This document shows positions 1 to 7,134 of a stretch of DNA of 64,000 nucleotides, piece by piece. Under the pieces are notes generated by a model. It was not told the DNA's origin, searched no databases, and was given only the letters and a program-made list of their open reading frames with translations. The DNA is taken from contig DATATB010000074.1 in NCBI GenBank assembly GCA_036268995.1, positions 49,303 through 113,302 on the forward strand. Direction: 5' to 3'. The position numbers and the translations under genes are program-made. This stretch comes from DATATB01 sp036268995 (GTDB taxonomy: Bacteria; Planctomycetota; Planctomycetia; Pirellulales; PNKZ01). How positions within the stretch are numbered: position 1 is the stretch's first letter; every line of letters begins with the position of its first letter.

Positions 1-834
1 CAGCCGTTGGCGTCGAATCGGGCTTTTGTCGATCGCGAAGAAGCGGTGATCGTGCCGGTCGGCAAAGGCGAAGGCGCGGCCGTGCCGCTATTCGGCTACA
101 CCGGCTCGCCGCGGGTCGACGACGGCCGGCTGATTTGCCCCATCGGCCAACCGGGGGCAGGAACTTTTGCCGCACTCGACGTTGCGACCGGCCGCATGCT
201 GTGGCACGCGCTGGACGAGCATGTCTCGTATTCTTCGCCGATCATTGTCGAGCTGGCCGGCGTGCGGCAGGTCGTGGCGATGACTGGCCCACGGGTCGTG
301 GGATTGGCGTGCAAAGATGGCGGACTGCTCTGGAGCCATCCCTTCCAGATTCAATACGACGAAAGCATCAGTACGCCCGTCGTGTCGGACGACATGGTGA
401 TCGTGTCCGGCGAGGGGCATCCGACGACGGCGTTGAAGATCAGCGCCGACGGCGCCGGCCAATCGGCAACGATGGTGTGGGAGAATTTCGATCTGACCAG
501 CTACTTGTCGAGCATGCTGGCCTACGGGGGGCACATCTACGGCATGAACGACGGCGGCGAGCTGTGCTGCGTGCGCGCCAGCGACGGCAAAACGCTGTGG
601 AGCGGCGGCAAGCACGGATACTATTGCACGCCGCTGCTGGCCGACGGAAAACTGCTATGCCTCAACGAGCGTGGCACGCTGCTCGTGGTGGCGGCCGATC
701 CTGGCGGCTACCGCGTGTTGGGCGAAAGCCAACTGACCGACGCGGCCACATGGACCACGCCGGCTCTGGTTGGCCAACAGCTATTTATCCGCAGCGCCGA
801 CGGCCTGCGCTGCTTGAGCCTCGCGCGCCCCTAA
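1..834 (+). CDS. PQQ-like beta-propeller repeat protein (5' end missing)
   Basis: The reading frame is open from the first base, so this is the C-terminal 277 residues of a longer protein. The family is recognised by repeated blades carrying the W and G/T-rich pattern of pyrroloquinoline-quinone-like propellers, such as DVATGRMLWHALD, DGGLLWSHPF and ASDGKTLWSGG. Such propellers in planctomycetes are mostly exported or periplasmic proteins of unknown ligand, related in fold to BamB. No PQQ-binding catalytic dehydrogenase residues can be claimed from this fragment. A second protein of the same class lies at 32022. The gene ends at TAA, two bases before a perfect 22-base palindrome. Family is likely; function is unknown. 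Confidence 0.8.
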   Translation, partial: QPLASNRAFVDREEAVIVPVGKGEGAAVPLFGYTGSPRVDDGRLICPIGQPGAGTFAALDVATGRMLWHALDEHVSYSSPIIVELAGVRQVVAMTGPRVVGLACKDGGLLWSHPFQIQYDESISTPVVSDDMVIVSGEGHPTTALKISADGAGQSATMVWENFDLTSYLSSMLAYGGHIYGMNDGGELCCVRASDGKTLWSGGKHGYYCTPLLADGKLLCLNERGTLLVVAADPGGYRVLGESQLTDAATWTTPALVGQQLFIRSADGLRCLSLARP

Positions 835-835
835 A

Positions 836-857
836 CCCAGGGTTTGCAAACCCTGGG
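836..857. repeat. 22-bp perfect palindrome after the beta-propeller gene
   Basis: The 22 bases read identically on both strands (CCCAGGGTTTGCAAACCCTG and GG). The palindrome sits immediately after a stop codon between two convergent genes. It could fold into a hairpin and help end transcription, but no T-run follows on either strand. The sequence next to it (GGGGACTCC) resembles the repeat family at 27057 and 55598, so a mobile palindrome is as likely as a terminator. Confidence 0.55.
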
Positions 858-890
858 GACTCCAAGCGCGATCTACATCTACAATGCCCG

Positions 891-1163
891 TCAGGCGATC
901 GCAGGCTGCCGCTTGTGCTTGCGCAAAAAGCCGATGCTCTCCAACGCCTTGTAGACTTCTTCGAGCGTCTTTTCGCCGAAGTTCGAAATGCTCAAGAGGT
1001 CGTCGCGGGTGCAGTGCAGCAGATCGTTGACCGTGAAGATGCCGCGCTCTTCGAGGCAATTGGTCGTGCGGACCGACAGGCCGATTTCGGCCGTGCTCAT
1101 TTCCAAGCGGTCTTTGAGGCCTTTGGCTTGCTCGTCGGCTGCGCTGAGGCGGATGCGGGTCAT
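891..1163 (-). CDS. stand-alone RNA polymerase alpha-subunit C-terminal domain protein
   Basis: This 90-residue protein is almost entirely one alpha-CTD. It carries the segment LSVRTTNCLEERGIFTV followed by DLLSISNFGEKTLEEVYKAL, which matches helices 1-4 of the RpoA C-terminal domain. The Arg and Asn that in E. coli RpoA (R265, N268) contact UP-element DNA are both present in LSVRTTNCL. There is no N-terminal assembly domain. I place the start at 1163 rather than 1187 because GGGAGGG lies about 6 bases upstream of that ATG. A role as a small DNA- or activator-binding protein that mimics the polymerase CTD is an inference. A possible promoter lies at 1234-1261. Confidence 0.85.
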   Translation of the reverse strand: MTRIRLSAADEQAKGLKDRLEMSTAEIGLSVRTTNCLEERGIFTVNDLLHCTRDDLLSISNFGEKTLEEVYKALESIGFLRKHKRQPAIA

Positions 1164-1233
1164 GGGTTCCCTCCCAAGAAAGTGCACGATGTCTTTGATT
1201 GCCGGCAGTCCGATTCGCCGGCCTCAGCGCCGG

Positions 1234-1261
1234 ATTATAACAGCGTCCGATTGTTACCCAA
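1234..1261 (-). promoter_or_regulatory. candidate sigma70-type promoter for the alpha-CTD gene
   Basis: On the minus strand a perfect TATAAT (plus strand 1234-1239) lies 16 bases downstream of TTGGGT (1256-1261). Transcription would begin about 60 bases before the ATG at 1163. The -35 match is only partial. Confidence 0.45.
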
Positions 1262-1446
1262 CAGTTTTTCCACAAAAATTCGGGTTTTTGCTGCGCATGC
1301 AACGCTAGCCCGGCTAGCGGTTTATGTCGCGAAGCCGCGGCGAACTCCCACACGTGGCTTTGGCCGGCGTCTGAATTCGTACGCAACAGGGGTTCGAGGG
1401 TTCGGCGCCGAGGCGATTCCAAACTATTAGCGGGCAGCGGTTGGCT

Positions 1447-1452
1447 TATAAT
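1447..1452 (+). promoter_or_regulatory. candidate -10 element for the ECF sigma gene
   Basis: A perfect TATAAT lies about 45 bases upstream of the probable start at 1498. No convincing -35 is visible at 16-18 bases upstream, so the promoter may depend on an activator or on another sigma factor. Confidence 0.35.
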
Positions 1453-1497
1453 GGTGGTCTGGCCGCAGGTTCTCTGGAGGTGGCACGCGAAGGCCTC

Positions 1498-2100
1498 ATG
1501 CTCATGAATGCCAGCGGGTTGCCTGGCAGCGAGTCGGTTTCACTCAGCACGCTCCAGCGCTTGCGTTTAGGCGACTCGCGGGCTTGGACTCGCTTGACAA
1601 CGATCTTTTCGCCGCTGGTATTTCATTGGGTCCTCAAATCCCAAGTGAACCGGCAGGACGCGCCCGACATCGTGCAAGAGGTGTTCAGCGTCGTGGCACA
1701 GCGCGTCGCCGAGTTTCGCCGCGATCAGCCGGGCGCGACTTTTCGCGGCTGGCTCTTTAGCATCACGCGGAACAAAGTGCTGGCGTATCGGCGGCGCAGC
1801 CGCACCACGGCGCAGCCGACGGGAGGTTCCGATGCCAGGCACTTTTTCGAGCAACTTTCCGAACCCGCGGAGCCAGATTTCGACGCGGACGAAGGCATTG
1901 AGTCGCTGTGTCAGCGGGCCATCGCATTTGTCCGCGAGGAATTCAGCGAAAGGGCGTGGCAAGCCTTTTCCCGCGTGGTGATCGACGATCAGCCGCCCGA
2001 CGCGGTGGCCCGCGAACTGGAAATCAGCGTCAATTCGGTCTACCTGGCCAAGAGCCGGATTCTCCGCCGCTTGCGCCAGGAGATCGGCTCGTTGGAATAG
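1498..2100 (+). CDS. ECF-type RNA polymerase sigma factor
   Basis: The protein of about 200 residues has sigma region 2 (RQDAPDIVQEVFSVVAQRVAEF, then FRGWLFSITRNKVLAYRRR) and a region 4 helix-turn-helix near the C-terminus (DAVARELEISVNSVYLAKSRILRRLRQE, shown here only as landmarks). This is the usual two-domain layout of extracytoplasmic-function sigma factors. The frame stays open back to 1441, but that would run through the TATAAT box. I prefer the ATG at 1498 (AAGG just upstream), with 1504 as an alternative. The next gene, 112 bases downstream, encodes a kinase with an N-terminal zinc-finger motif of anti-sigma type. The pair therefore probably forms a signal-responsive sigma/anti-sigma unit. 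Confidence 0.88.
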   Translation: MLMNASGLPGSESVSLSTLQRLRLGDSRAWTRLTTIFSPLVFHWVLKSQVNRQDAPDIVQEVFSVVAQRVAEFRRDQPGATFRGWLFSITRNKVLAYRRRSRTTAQPTGGSDARHFFEQLSEPAEPDFDADEGIESLCQRAIAFVREEFSERAWQAFSRVVIDDQPPDAVARELEISVNSVYLAKSRILRRLRQEIGSLE

Positions 2101-2212
2101 CCGCGGCCATAGATCCACAAGCCGGCCCGAGAGAAAATCGTGGCTCGGGGATATTATGTTATTGGAACCAACCTAATCTAAAGCTGGGTTCCTCGCAGTG
2201 GGTTGGCCGTCC

Positions 2213-5086
2213 ATGAATCATCCAGCGCTAGACGCGGACCAACCGTTCGGATGTCCGACGATGGCCGAACTCGAGCGGTTTGGCCTGGGAGACTTGCCGG
2301 ACGAAACGCTGGAGACGATTGCGCAGCACGTGGCCTTTTGCGCCGCTTGCGAACAGAGGCTTGGCCGCCTGTCGTCGTGCGACGACCGGGTCACGATGGC
2401 GCTGCGTGCCCAGGTCGCGCCGCCGGCCTACGACGAAGCCGAGCTGGCGCGCGTCGTCCGCCAAATCGACGAGGTGTCGCGGACGCCCGCCCCCCCTGCC
2501 GACGCCCAAGCGCCGGACGCATTGACCTCATCGATCGTCATCCAACCGATGCCACGGGAGATCGAGCCGCTGGTGCGGTCCTTGCTGGCCAGCGGCTTGA
2601 TTGGGGCGGACGAATTGACACGCTTGCGCTCAAATCTTCCGTCCGCCGATCCCGGGCGCGAAGCCGAACAACTGGCGCTCGAATTGGTACGTTGCGGCAA
2701 GCTCACGCGCTACCAGGCGGCCGTGCTGTATCAGCAGCGGCGCGATCCGCTGGTGCTGGGAGAGTATGTCGTGCTCGATCGGATCGGCGCGGGCGGAATG
2801 GGTCAGGTGTTCAAAGCCCGGCACGGCCGCATGGATCGGCTGGTGGCGATCAAGCTAGTCAGCCCGAGCCTGGTCGACGCGCCCGAAGCGGTCGATCGGT
2901 TTCAGCGCGAGGTTCGCGCGGTTGCCCGGCTCGAGCATGCGAACATCGTGACCGCGTTCGATGCCGGCGAACTGGATGGCACGCCGTTCCTGGTGATGCA
3001 GCTTGTCGACGGCAGCGACCTGTCGTCAGTGGTCAAGCAACGCGGCCCACTGGCCGTCCCCGTCGCGATCGAGTGCATCCGGCAGGCAGCCAAGGGGCTG
3101 GCCTACGCGCATCGCAAGGGGGTGATTCACCGCGATGTTAAGCCATCGAACATGCTGCTGGACGCCGACGGCACGATCAAAATCTTGGACCTGGGCCTGG
3201 CACGCTTCGAGGACGCCGGCGACGGGCTGACGTGTTCCGACCAGGTGATGGGCTCGATCGACTACATGAGTCCCGAGCAAGCGGTCGACTCCAGGCAAGC
3301 CGATGCCCGCTCGGATATCTACAGTCTGGGCTGCACGCTGTGGCATCTGCTCTCGGGGCGGAAGCTCTACCAGGCGGACACGCCGGTCACGCGCATCTTG
3401 CGCCATCGCGAAGCGCCGATCCCTTCGCTTTGTCAGGAGCGCGATGACGTGCCTGCCGCGCTGGACGGGGTCTTTCGCAAGCTGGTCGCCAAGCAACCGG
3501 CCGACCGCTATCAATCGATGGACGAAGTCGCCGCAGCGCTGGAGCAGTTGCAGGCCCAAATCCCCTCGCAAGCCGGCCAGCGCTCGAAGATATTGGCCGA
3601 ATTGCACGCAGCCGCCGCGATCGCTGGCGGAAATCGCCCTGTCGAGCCGACAGCCGAAGTGAAAGGGCCGCCGCCGGCGATTGAGGCCACCGCGAGCTAT
3701 GCGGCTGCTGAGGTCGAAACGGATCCCACAAGTGAATGGGTTGTCCCTCGGCTCGCGGAACAAGGTAAAGACGAACGGGAGCCGGTCCCGCACGGCGCTC
3801 GCCGGCACAGGCCGCGCGGCATGCTGATGGCCGGCGCATCGCTGCTCGGGCTGATCGCGGTTCTGGGCTTGATCGTAGCGCTGCGCTTGCGCCCGGCGGA
3901 GCATGCGGCCGACGTGCGCAACCTCGCGGCGAGCCGCGACCGCAACGCAGCGGCTCCATCGAGCGCGTCCCCGCAACTCGCCGCGCTGACGCCTGGCGTT
4001 CGCCCCTCGCCGATTGATCCGCCCGACCCATTGGTCGCTCCCTTCGACGCCCAGCAAGCCCACGCCGGTCAGGAGGCCTGGGCCAAATACTTGAACACGG
4101 GCGTCGAGCAGACCAACTCGATCGGCATGACGCTGGTGCTGATCCCGCCCGGTGAGTTCATGATGGGCAGCGCGCCCGAGCAGGCCGCCGGGGGCGCGAA
4201 ACTGGCCGAGGACGCCAAACTAACACCCAGTGACTACCTTTGGACACGGTTGAAAGAGGAAGGGCCACAACATCGGGTCGCGATCACGAAACCCTACTGG
4301 CTTGGCGCGACGGAAGTGACGATCGGCCAGTTCAAGAAGTTTGTCGAGGCCACCGGGTACGTGACCGAGGCCGAGCAGTTCGGGTTCGGCAATTCAAGCG
4401 CGACGAACGTGGATGACAAGGTGACGCCGGAAATGAAGAAGATAACCTGGCGCGCACCAGGCTACCCCGTTACCGACGATTCCCCGGTAACGCAAATCAC
4501 CTGGAACGATTGCATCGTGTTCTGTAATTGGTTGAGCGAACAAGAAAAGTTGCAGCCCTGTTATCAGCAAGATGCCAACGCCGGCTGGGAACTGAATGTA
4601 GCAGGCACACTCCGTGTGCCGTCGCCACGCAGCGAGGAAGGTCGCGACACACGGAGTGTGCCTACTACATTCGAAGATTTCGGCTACCGGCTACCGACCG
4701 AAGCCGAGTGGGAATACGCCTGCCGCGCCGGCACGACGACGCAGTTTTCATTCGGCGACGATCCGGCCATGCTCGACATCTATGGGTGGTTCAATAAGAA
4801 CGCCGGTGAAAGTGCCCATCCCGTGGGCTCGAAGGCCGCAAATCCATTTGGCCTGTTTGACATGCACGGCAACGTCTACGAGTGGTGCCACGATTTCTAC
4901 GCGGCGGACTACTACTCGAAGTCCCCGCCACGCGACCCAGTCGGCCCGTCTTCTGGTAGGTATCGCGTGAGCCGTGGCGGTTTCTGGTGCGTCTATCCGG
5001 TTTGCTGCCGCTCGGCGTTTCGCTACCCCTACAAGCCCGCCCTCCGACACGAGAGCTTCGGTTTTCGGGTGCTGCGGGGGAAATAG
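2213..5086 (+). CDS. zinc-finger / Ser-Thr protein kinase / SUMF1-domain membrane protein
   Basis: Domains in order (ATG at 2213, 957 residues): a putative anti-sigma-type zinc finger with H39-x3-C43-x2-C46; a Hanks kinase from about 183 (GAGGMGQVF loop, Lys214 in VAIK, HRDVKPSN at 306-313, DLG, then SPEQ); one membrane helix at about 537-560; and an extracytoplasmic formylglycine-generating-enzyme-like (SUMF1) domain from about 634 to the end, finishing with RGGFWCVYPVCCRSAFR and GFRVLRG. The SUMF1 core has only the second of the two Cys positions used by true FGE, so sulfatase activation is unlikely; ligand sensing is more plausible. It probably acts with the sigma factor upstream. A palindromic element (4598-4668) adds about 25 residues in frame inside the SUMF1 domain, just before YRLPTEAEWEYA. 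GTG 2198 is an alternative start. Confidence 0.9.
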   Translation: MNHPALDADQPFGCPTMAELERFGLGDLPDETLETIAQHVAFCAACEQRLGRLSSCDDRVTMALRAQVAPPAYDEAELARVVRQIDEVSRTPAPPADAQAPDALTSSIVIQPMPREIEPLVRSLLASGLIGADELTRLRSNLPSADPGREAEQLALELVRCGKLTRYQAAVLYQQRRDPLVLGEYVVLDRIGAGGMGQVFKARHGRMDRLVAIKLVSPSLVDAPEAVDRFQREVRAVARLEHANIVTAFDAGELDGTPFLVMQLVDGSDLSSVVKQRGPLAVPVAIECIRQAAKGLAYAHRKGVIHRDVKPSNMLLDADGTIKILDLGLARFEDAGDGLTCSDQVMGSIDYMSPEQAVDSRQADARSDIYSLGCTLWHLLSGRKLYQADTPVTRILRHREAPIPSLCQERDDVPAALDGVFRKLVAKQPADRYQSMDEVAAALEQLQAQIPSQAGQRSKILAELHAAAAIAGGNRPVEPTAEVKGPPPAIEATASYAAAEVETDPTSEWVVPRLAEQGKDEREPVPHGARRHRPRGMLMAGASLLGLIAVLGLIVALRLRPAEHAADVRNLAASRDRNAAAPSSASPQLAALTPGVRPSPIDPPDPLVAPFDAQQAHAGQEAWAKYLNTGVEQTNSIGMTLVLIPPGEFMMGSAPEQAAGGAKLAEDAKLTPSDYLWTRLKEEGPQHRVAITKPYWLGATEVTIGQFKKFVEATGYVTEAEQFGFGNSSATNVDDKVTPEMKKITWRAPGYPVTDDSPVTQITWNDCIVFCNWLSEQEKLQPCYQQDANAGWELNVAGTLRVPSPRSEEGRDTRSVPTTFEDFGYRLPTEAEWEYACRAGTTTQFSFGDDPAMLDIYGWFNKNAGESAHPVGSKAANPFGLFDMHGNVYEWCHDFYAADYYSKSPPRDPVGPSSGRYRVSRGGFWCVYPVCCRSAFRYPYKPALRHESFGFRVLRGK
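4598..4668. repeat. REP/BIME-like element inserted in a coding sequence
   Basis: The element starts with GTAG and ends with CTAC. Two 24-base arms (4598-4621 and 4645-4668) are inverted repeats with two mismatches, and each arm is itself a hairpin (GGCACAC TCC GTGTGCC). This is the classic plan of an inverted REP pair. It lies inside the SUMF1 domain of the kinase gene and keeps the frame open, coding for residues reading VAGTLRVPSPRSEEG and onward. Confidence 0.8.
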
Positions 5087-5233
5087 CTTTCGCTTCTGGC
5101 CCAGTCGCCCCGCTCCCGGCTCGCGCCGCCGGTCTGGCTCCGAGAAACGCAAGTCGCGTGGCTCGAATGTGATGCAGCTTTCCCGAAAAATCGTGACAGG
5201 CTCGCGGAATAGATATAGGCGGAGGGGCATGCG

Positions 5234-5674
5234 ATGAACGAACCGATCCGCGAAGAGCTTTGGCGATCGGTGGCGCCGCTGCTGGCCGGGCAAAAAAAGG
5301 TCGGTGCCGGCAGGCCCAAGATCGACGACCGGCTGGTCCTGGGCGGGATTGTCTTTGTGCTGCGGACAGGAATCCCCTGGGCCCGCCTGCCTCGGCGGGC
5401 AGGCTTGGGCTCGGGCATGACCTGCCTGCGACGCTTGCGCGCCTGGCAGGCGGCGGGCCGCTGGCCGGAAATCGAGCAGTTGCTCAAACGACATCTCCCA
5501 TTCGCCCAGGAAATCGACTGGCAGCGCGCGTACCACGACCGTCGACAACGACGCGGCGGCTTGCGGTCCCGCGCGGCCGCCATGCCGGCTCGGCCGAACC
5601 ATTACGAGTTTCGCACCGATCGCCTGAGCACGTTGGCCCAAGGCCTGTTGGATAACTTCGAGGTCGTGCAATGA
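5234..5674 (+). CDS. IS5-type transposase N-terminal domain (DUF4096-like) remnant
   Basis: The first 80 or so residues follow the DUF4096 pattern found at the N-terminus of IS5-group transposases: LWRSVAPLLAGQ, then GRPKIDDRLVLGGIVFVLRTGIPW, then WQAAGRWPEIEQLL (landmarks only). The DDE catalytic part is absent, and the remaining 65 residues are Arg-rich and not recognised. At 146 residues it is therefore at best a fragment. No flanking terminal inverted repeats were found. Its stop overlaps the start of the next small gene (ATGA at 5671), which suggests co-translation, so a domesticated DNA-binding protein cannot be excluded. Confidence 0.6.
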   Translation: MNEPIREELWRSVAPLLAGQKKVGAGRPKIDDRLVLGGIVFVLRTGIPWARLPRRAGLGSGMTCLRRLRAWQAAGRWPEIEQLLKRHLPFAQEIDWQRAYHDRRQRRGGLRSRAAAMPARPNHYEFRTDRLSTLAQGLLDNFEVVQ

Positions 5675-5946
5675 TCCCGGAATCTTGCTCCGAAAATGAC
5701 CAACGACAATCCGCTGCGATGCCGGCCCCGCAGCATGCGGGCGGCCGATCCGATCGCCCGAAACCGGTTTCGCGGGTCACGAGATCATCCGCGCTGGCCA
5801 CGCTGCGCTTCCTGCTGGCCTGCCCTTTCCTGCTGGCAGGCATTGGACTGGTGCTGGCCGGCCGCATCCTTCTGGAGCGCGAAGACCGCCGCGGTTTTGA
5901 CCGGCAATACTTCGGGCCAAGGGAGCAGCCGGCTTCGGACCGCTGA
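5671..5946 (+). CDS. small single-pass membrane protein, unknown
   Basis: This 91-residue frame overlaps the preceding gene by ATGA. It has a basic, Pro-rich N-terminal part, one hydrophobic helix (ATLRFLLACPFLLAGIGLVL) and a short charged tail with REDRRGFDRQYFG. I do not recognise a family. The overlap and the clear membrane segment are the only support that it is real. The downstream gene is convergent and ends 28 bases away. Confidence 0.4.
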   Translation: MIPESCSENDQRQSAAMPAPQHAGGRSDRPKPVSRVTRSSALATLRFLLACPFLLAGIGLVLAGRILLEREDRRGFDRQYFGPREQPASDR

Positions 5947-5974
5947 CGCCGTCGAACCGATATCGTCGAAAACT

Positions 5975-7009
5975 TCAAAAACGGCCGTCGCGCGTCTCGA
6001 AGTGCGTGGGCTTGCCGTGGCGCTGGCCGCCGCGACGAATCCAGTCGGCAATCCACTGGAGCATCTGCTCGACGCCGACGTGCGGATATCCAAAGCGCGC
6101 GATGGCCCGGCCGCTGTTGCTCAGCAGGGCATCGCGCGCTTCCTGGCCGACGAAGTGAACCGGCTTGTCGAGCAGTTCGCCGAACTGCCGGCACACGCGC
6201 CGCACGCTCAGCATTTCGGGCCCGGCCAGGTTCAAGACCAGCGGCGGCGTGCTGGCGTGCAGCAGGGCCAGCAGGGCCGCGGCGTTGGCGTCCTGTTGCC
6301 AGATGGCGTTGAAGTTGCCCATTGCCAGGTCGATCGTTTCGCCGCGGTCGACGCGCTCGGCCAGGTCCACGAGCACGCCGTAGCGCAGCTCGGTGGCGTA
6401 GTTCAAACGCAGAATGGCCAAGGGAAATCCCAGCGTGCGGCCAAAATGCTCGAACATCCGCTCGCGCCCCAGCGCGCTCATCGCGTATTCGCCCACCGGC
6501 CGCGGTTCGTCCTCTTCGCGCGAGCCGCCCTGCTCGATTGGCGTCAGCGGATAAACGTTGCCGGTACTGAAGGCCACGATCCGGCTGCCGCAGAAGCGCT
6601 CACAGATCAGGCCCGCCACAAAGGCGTTCATGGCCCAGGTCAGCGGCTCCTGGCCGGTCGAGCCGAATTTCATACCGGTCATCGAAACGATATTCGGCGC
6701 CTCGGGCAGTTGAGCCAGTTGCCGCCGGTCGAGCAGATCGGCCCGAATTGTGACGACACCGTGGCGCTCGAGTGCCGGCTGTTGGGCCGGATCGCTGAAG
6801 CGTGCCACGCCGATGACTTGCCGCCGCACGCCCGCCGCCTCGGAAGCCCGCACCGCCATCCGCGCCAGCGTCGGCCCCATCTTGCCGCTGGCGCCCAGCA
6901 CCAGCACGTCCCCCTCGGTCTGCCGCATCGCCTCGACAACCGCGGGCGTGGGCCGGCTCAGTCGCTCTTCCAACGCCTCGACCGATTCAATGGCTGGCTC
7001 GATCGGCAT
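5975..7009 (-). CDS. NAD(P)-dependent epimerase/dehydratase (extended SDR)
   Basis: The 344-residue protein has a Rossmann nucleotide loop GASGKMG at about 37-43, preceded by the beta strand DVLVLGASG. It continues as an extended short-chain dehydrogenase with FSTGNVYPL (the Ser/Tyr active-site region) and EYAMSALGRERMFEH where the YxxxK motif is expected; Tyr is present but the Lys position reads Arg or is displaced. The catalytic motif is therefore non-canonical. I chose the ATG at 7009 because GGAG lies nine bases upstream; the frame extends to 7078. Substrate is unknown; UDP-sugar or sugar acid epimerase-like chemistry is typical of the family. It lies tail-to-tail with the small membrane protein gene and downstream of a polytopic membrane protein on the same strand. 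Confidence 0.75.
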   Translation of the reverse strand: MPIEPAIESVEALEERLSRPTPAVVEAMRQTEGDVLVLGASGKMGPTLARMAVRASEAAGVRRQVIGVARFSDPAQQPALERHGVVTIRADLLDRRQLAQLPEAPNIVSMTGMKFGSTGQEPLTWAMNAFVAGLICERFCGSRIVAFSTGNVYPLTPIEQGGSREEDEPRPVGEYAMSALGRERMFEHFGRTLGFPLAILRLNYATELRYGVLVDLAERVDRGETIDLAMGNFNAIWQQDANAAALLALLHASTPPLVLNLAGPEMLSVRRVCRQFGELLDKPVHFVGQEARDALLSNSGRAIARFGYPHVGVEQMLQWIADWIRRGGQRHGKPTHFETRDGRF

Positions 7010-7134
7010 CAACGATACTCCGCCGGCGTACAGGCTATTAACCTGGCCAACCTTAATCTCCGTTCGAGCCGGCTGCAAACGTTACGCCCAAGAGCGCCTT
7101 GCATACCGACGCGGTCGAGATCGCGGCGCATGGT

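Larger units (their letters stand above)
1164..1497. other. intergenic region between divergent alpha-CTD and ECF sigma genes
   Basis: No gene is supported here. The region holds a candidate minus-strand promoter (1234-1261), a 17-base palindrome CGCTAGCCCGGCTAGCG at 1303-1319, and a plus-strand TATAAT at 1447-1452. The divergent arrangement suggests that it serves both flanking genes. Confidence 0.5.

Noticed and set aside
836..857. Rho-independent terminator
   Set aside because: The hairpin is strong, but no T-run follows on either strand, so it is listed as a palindrome only.
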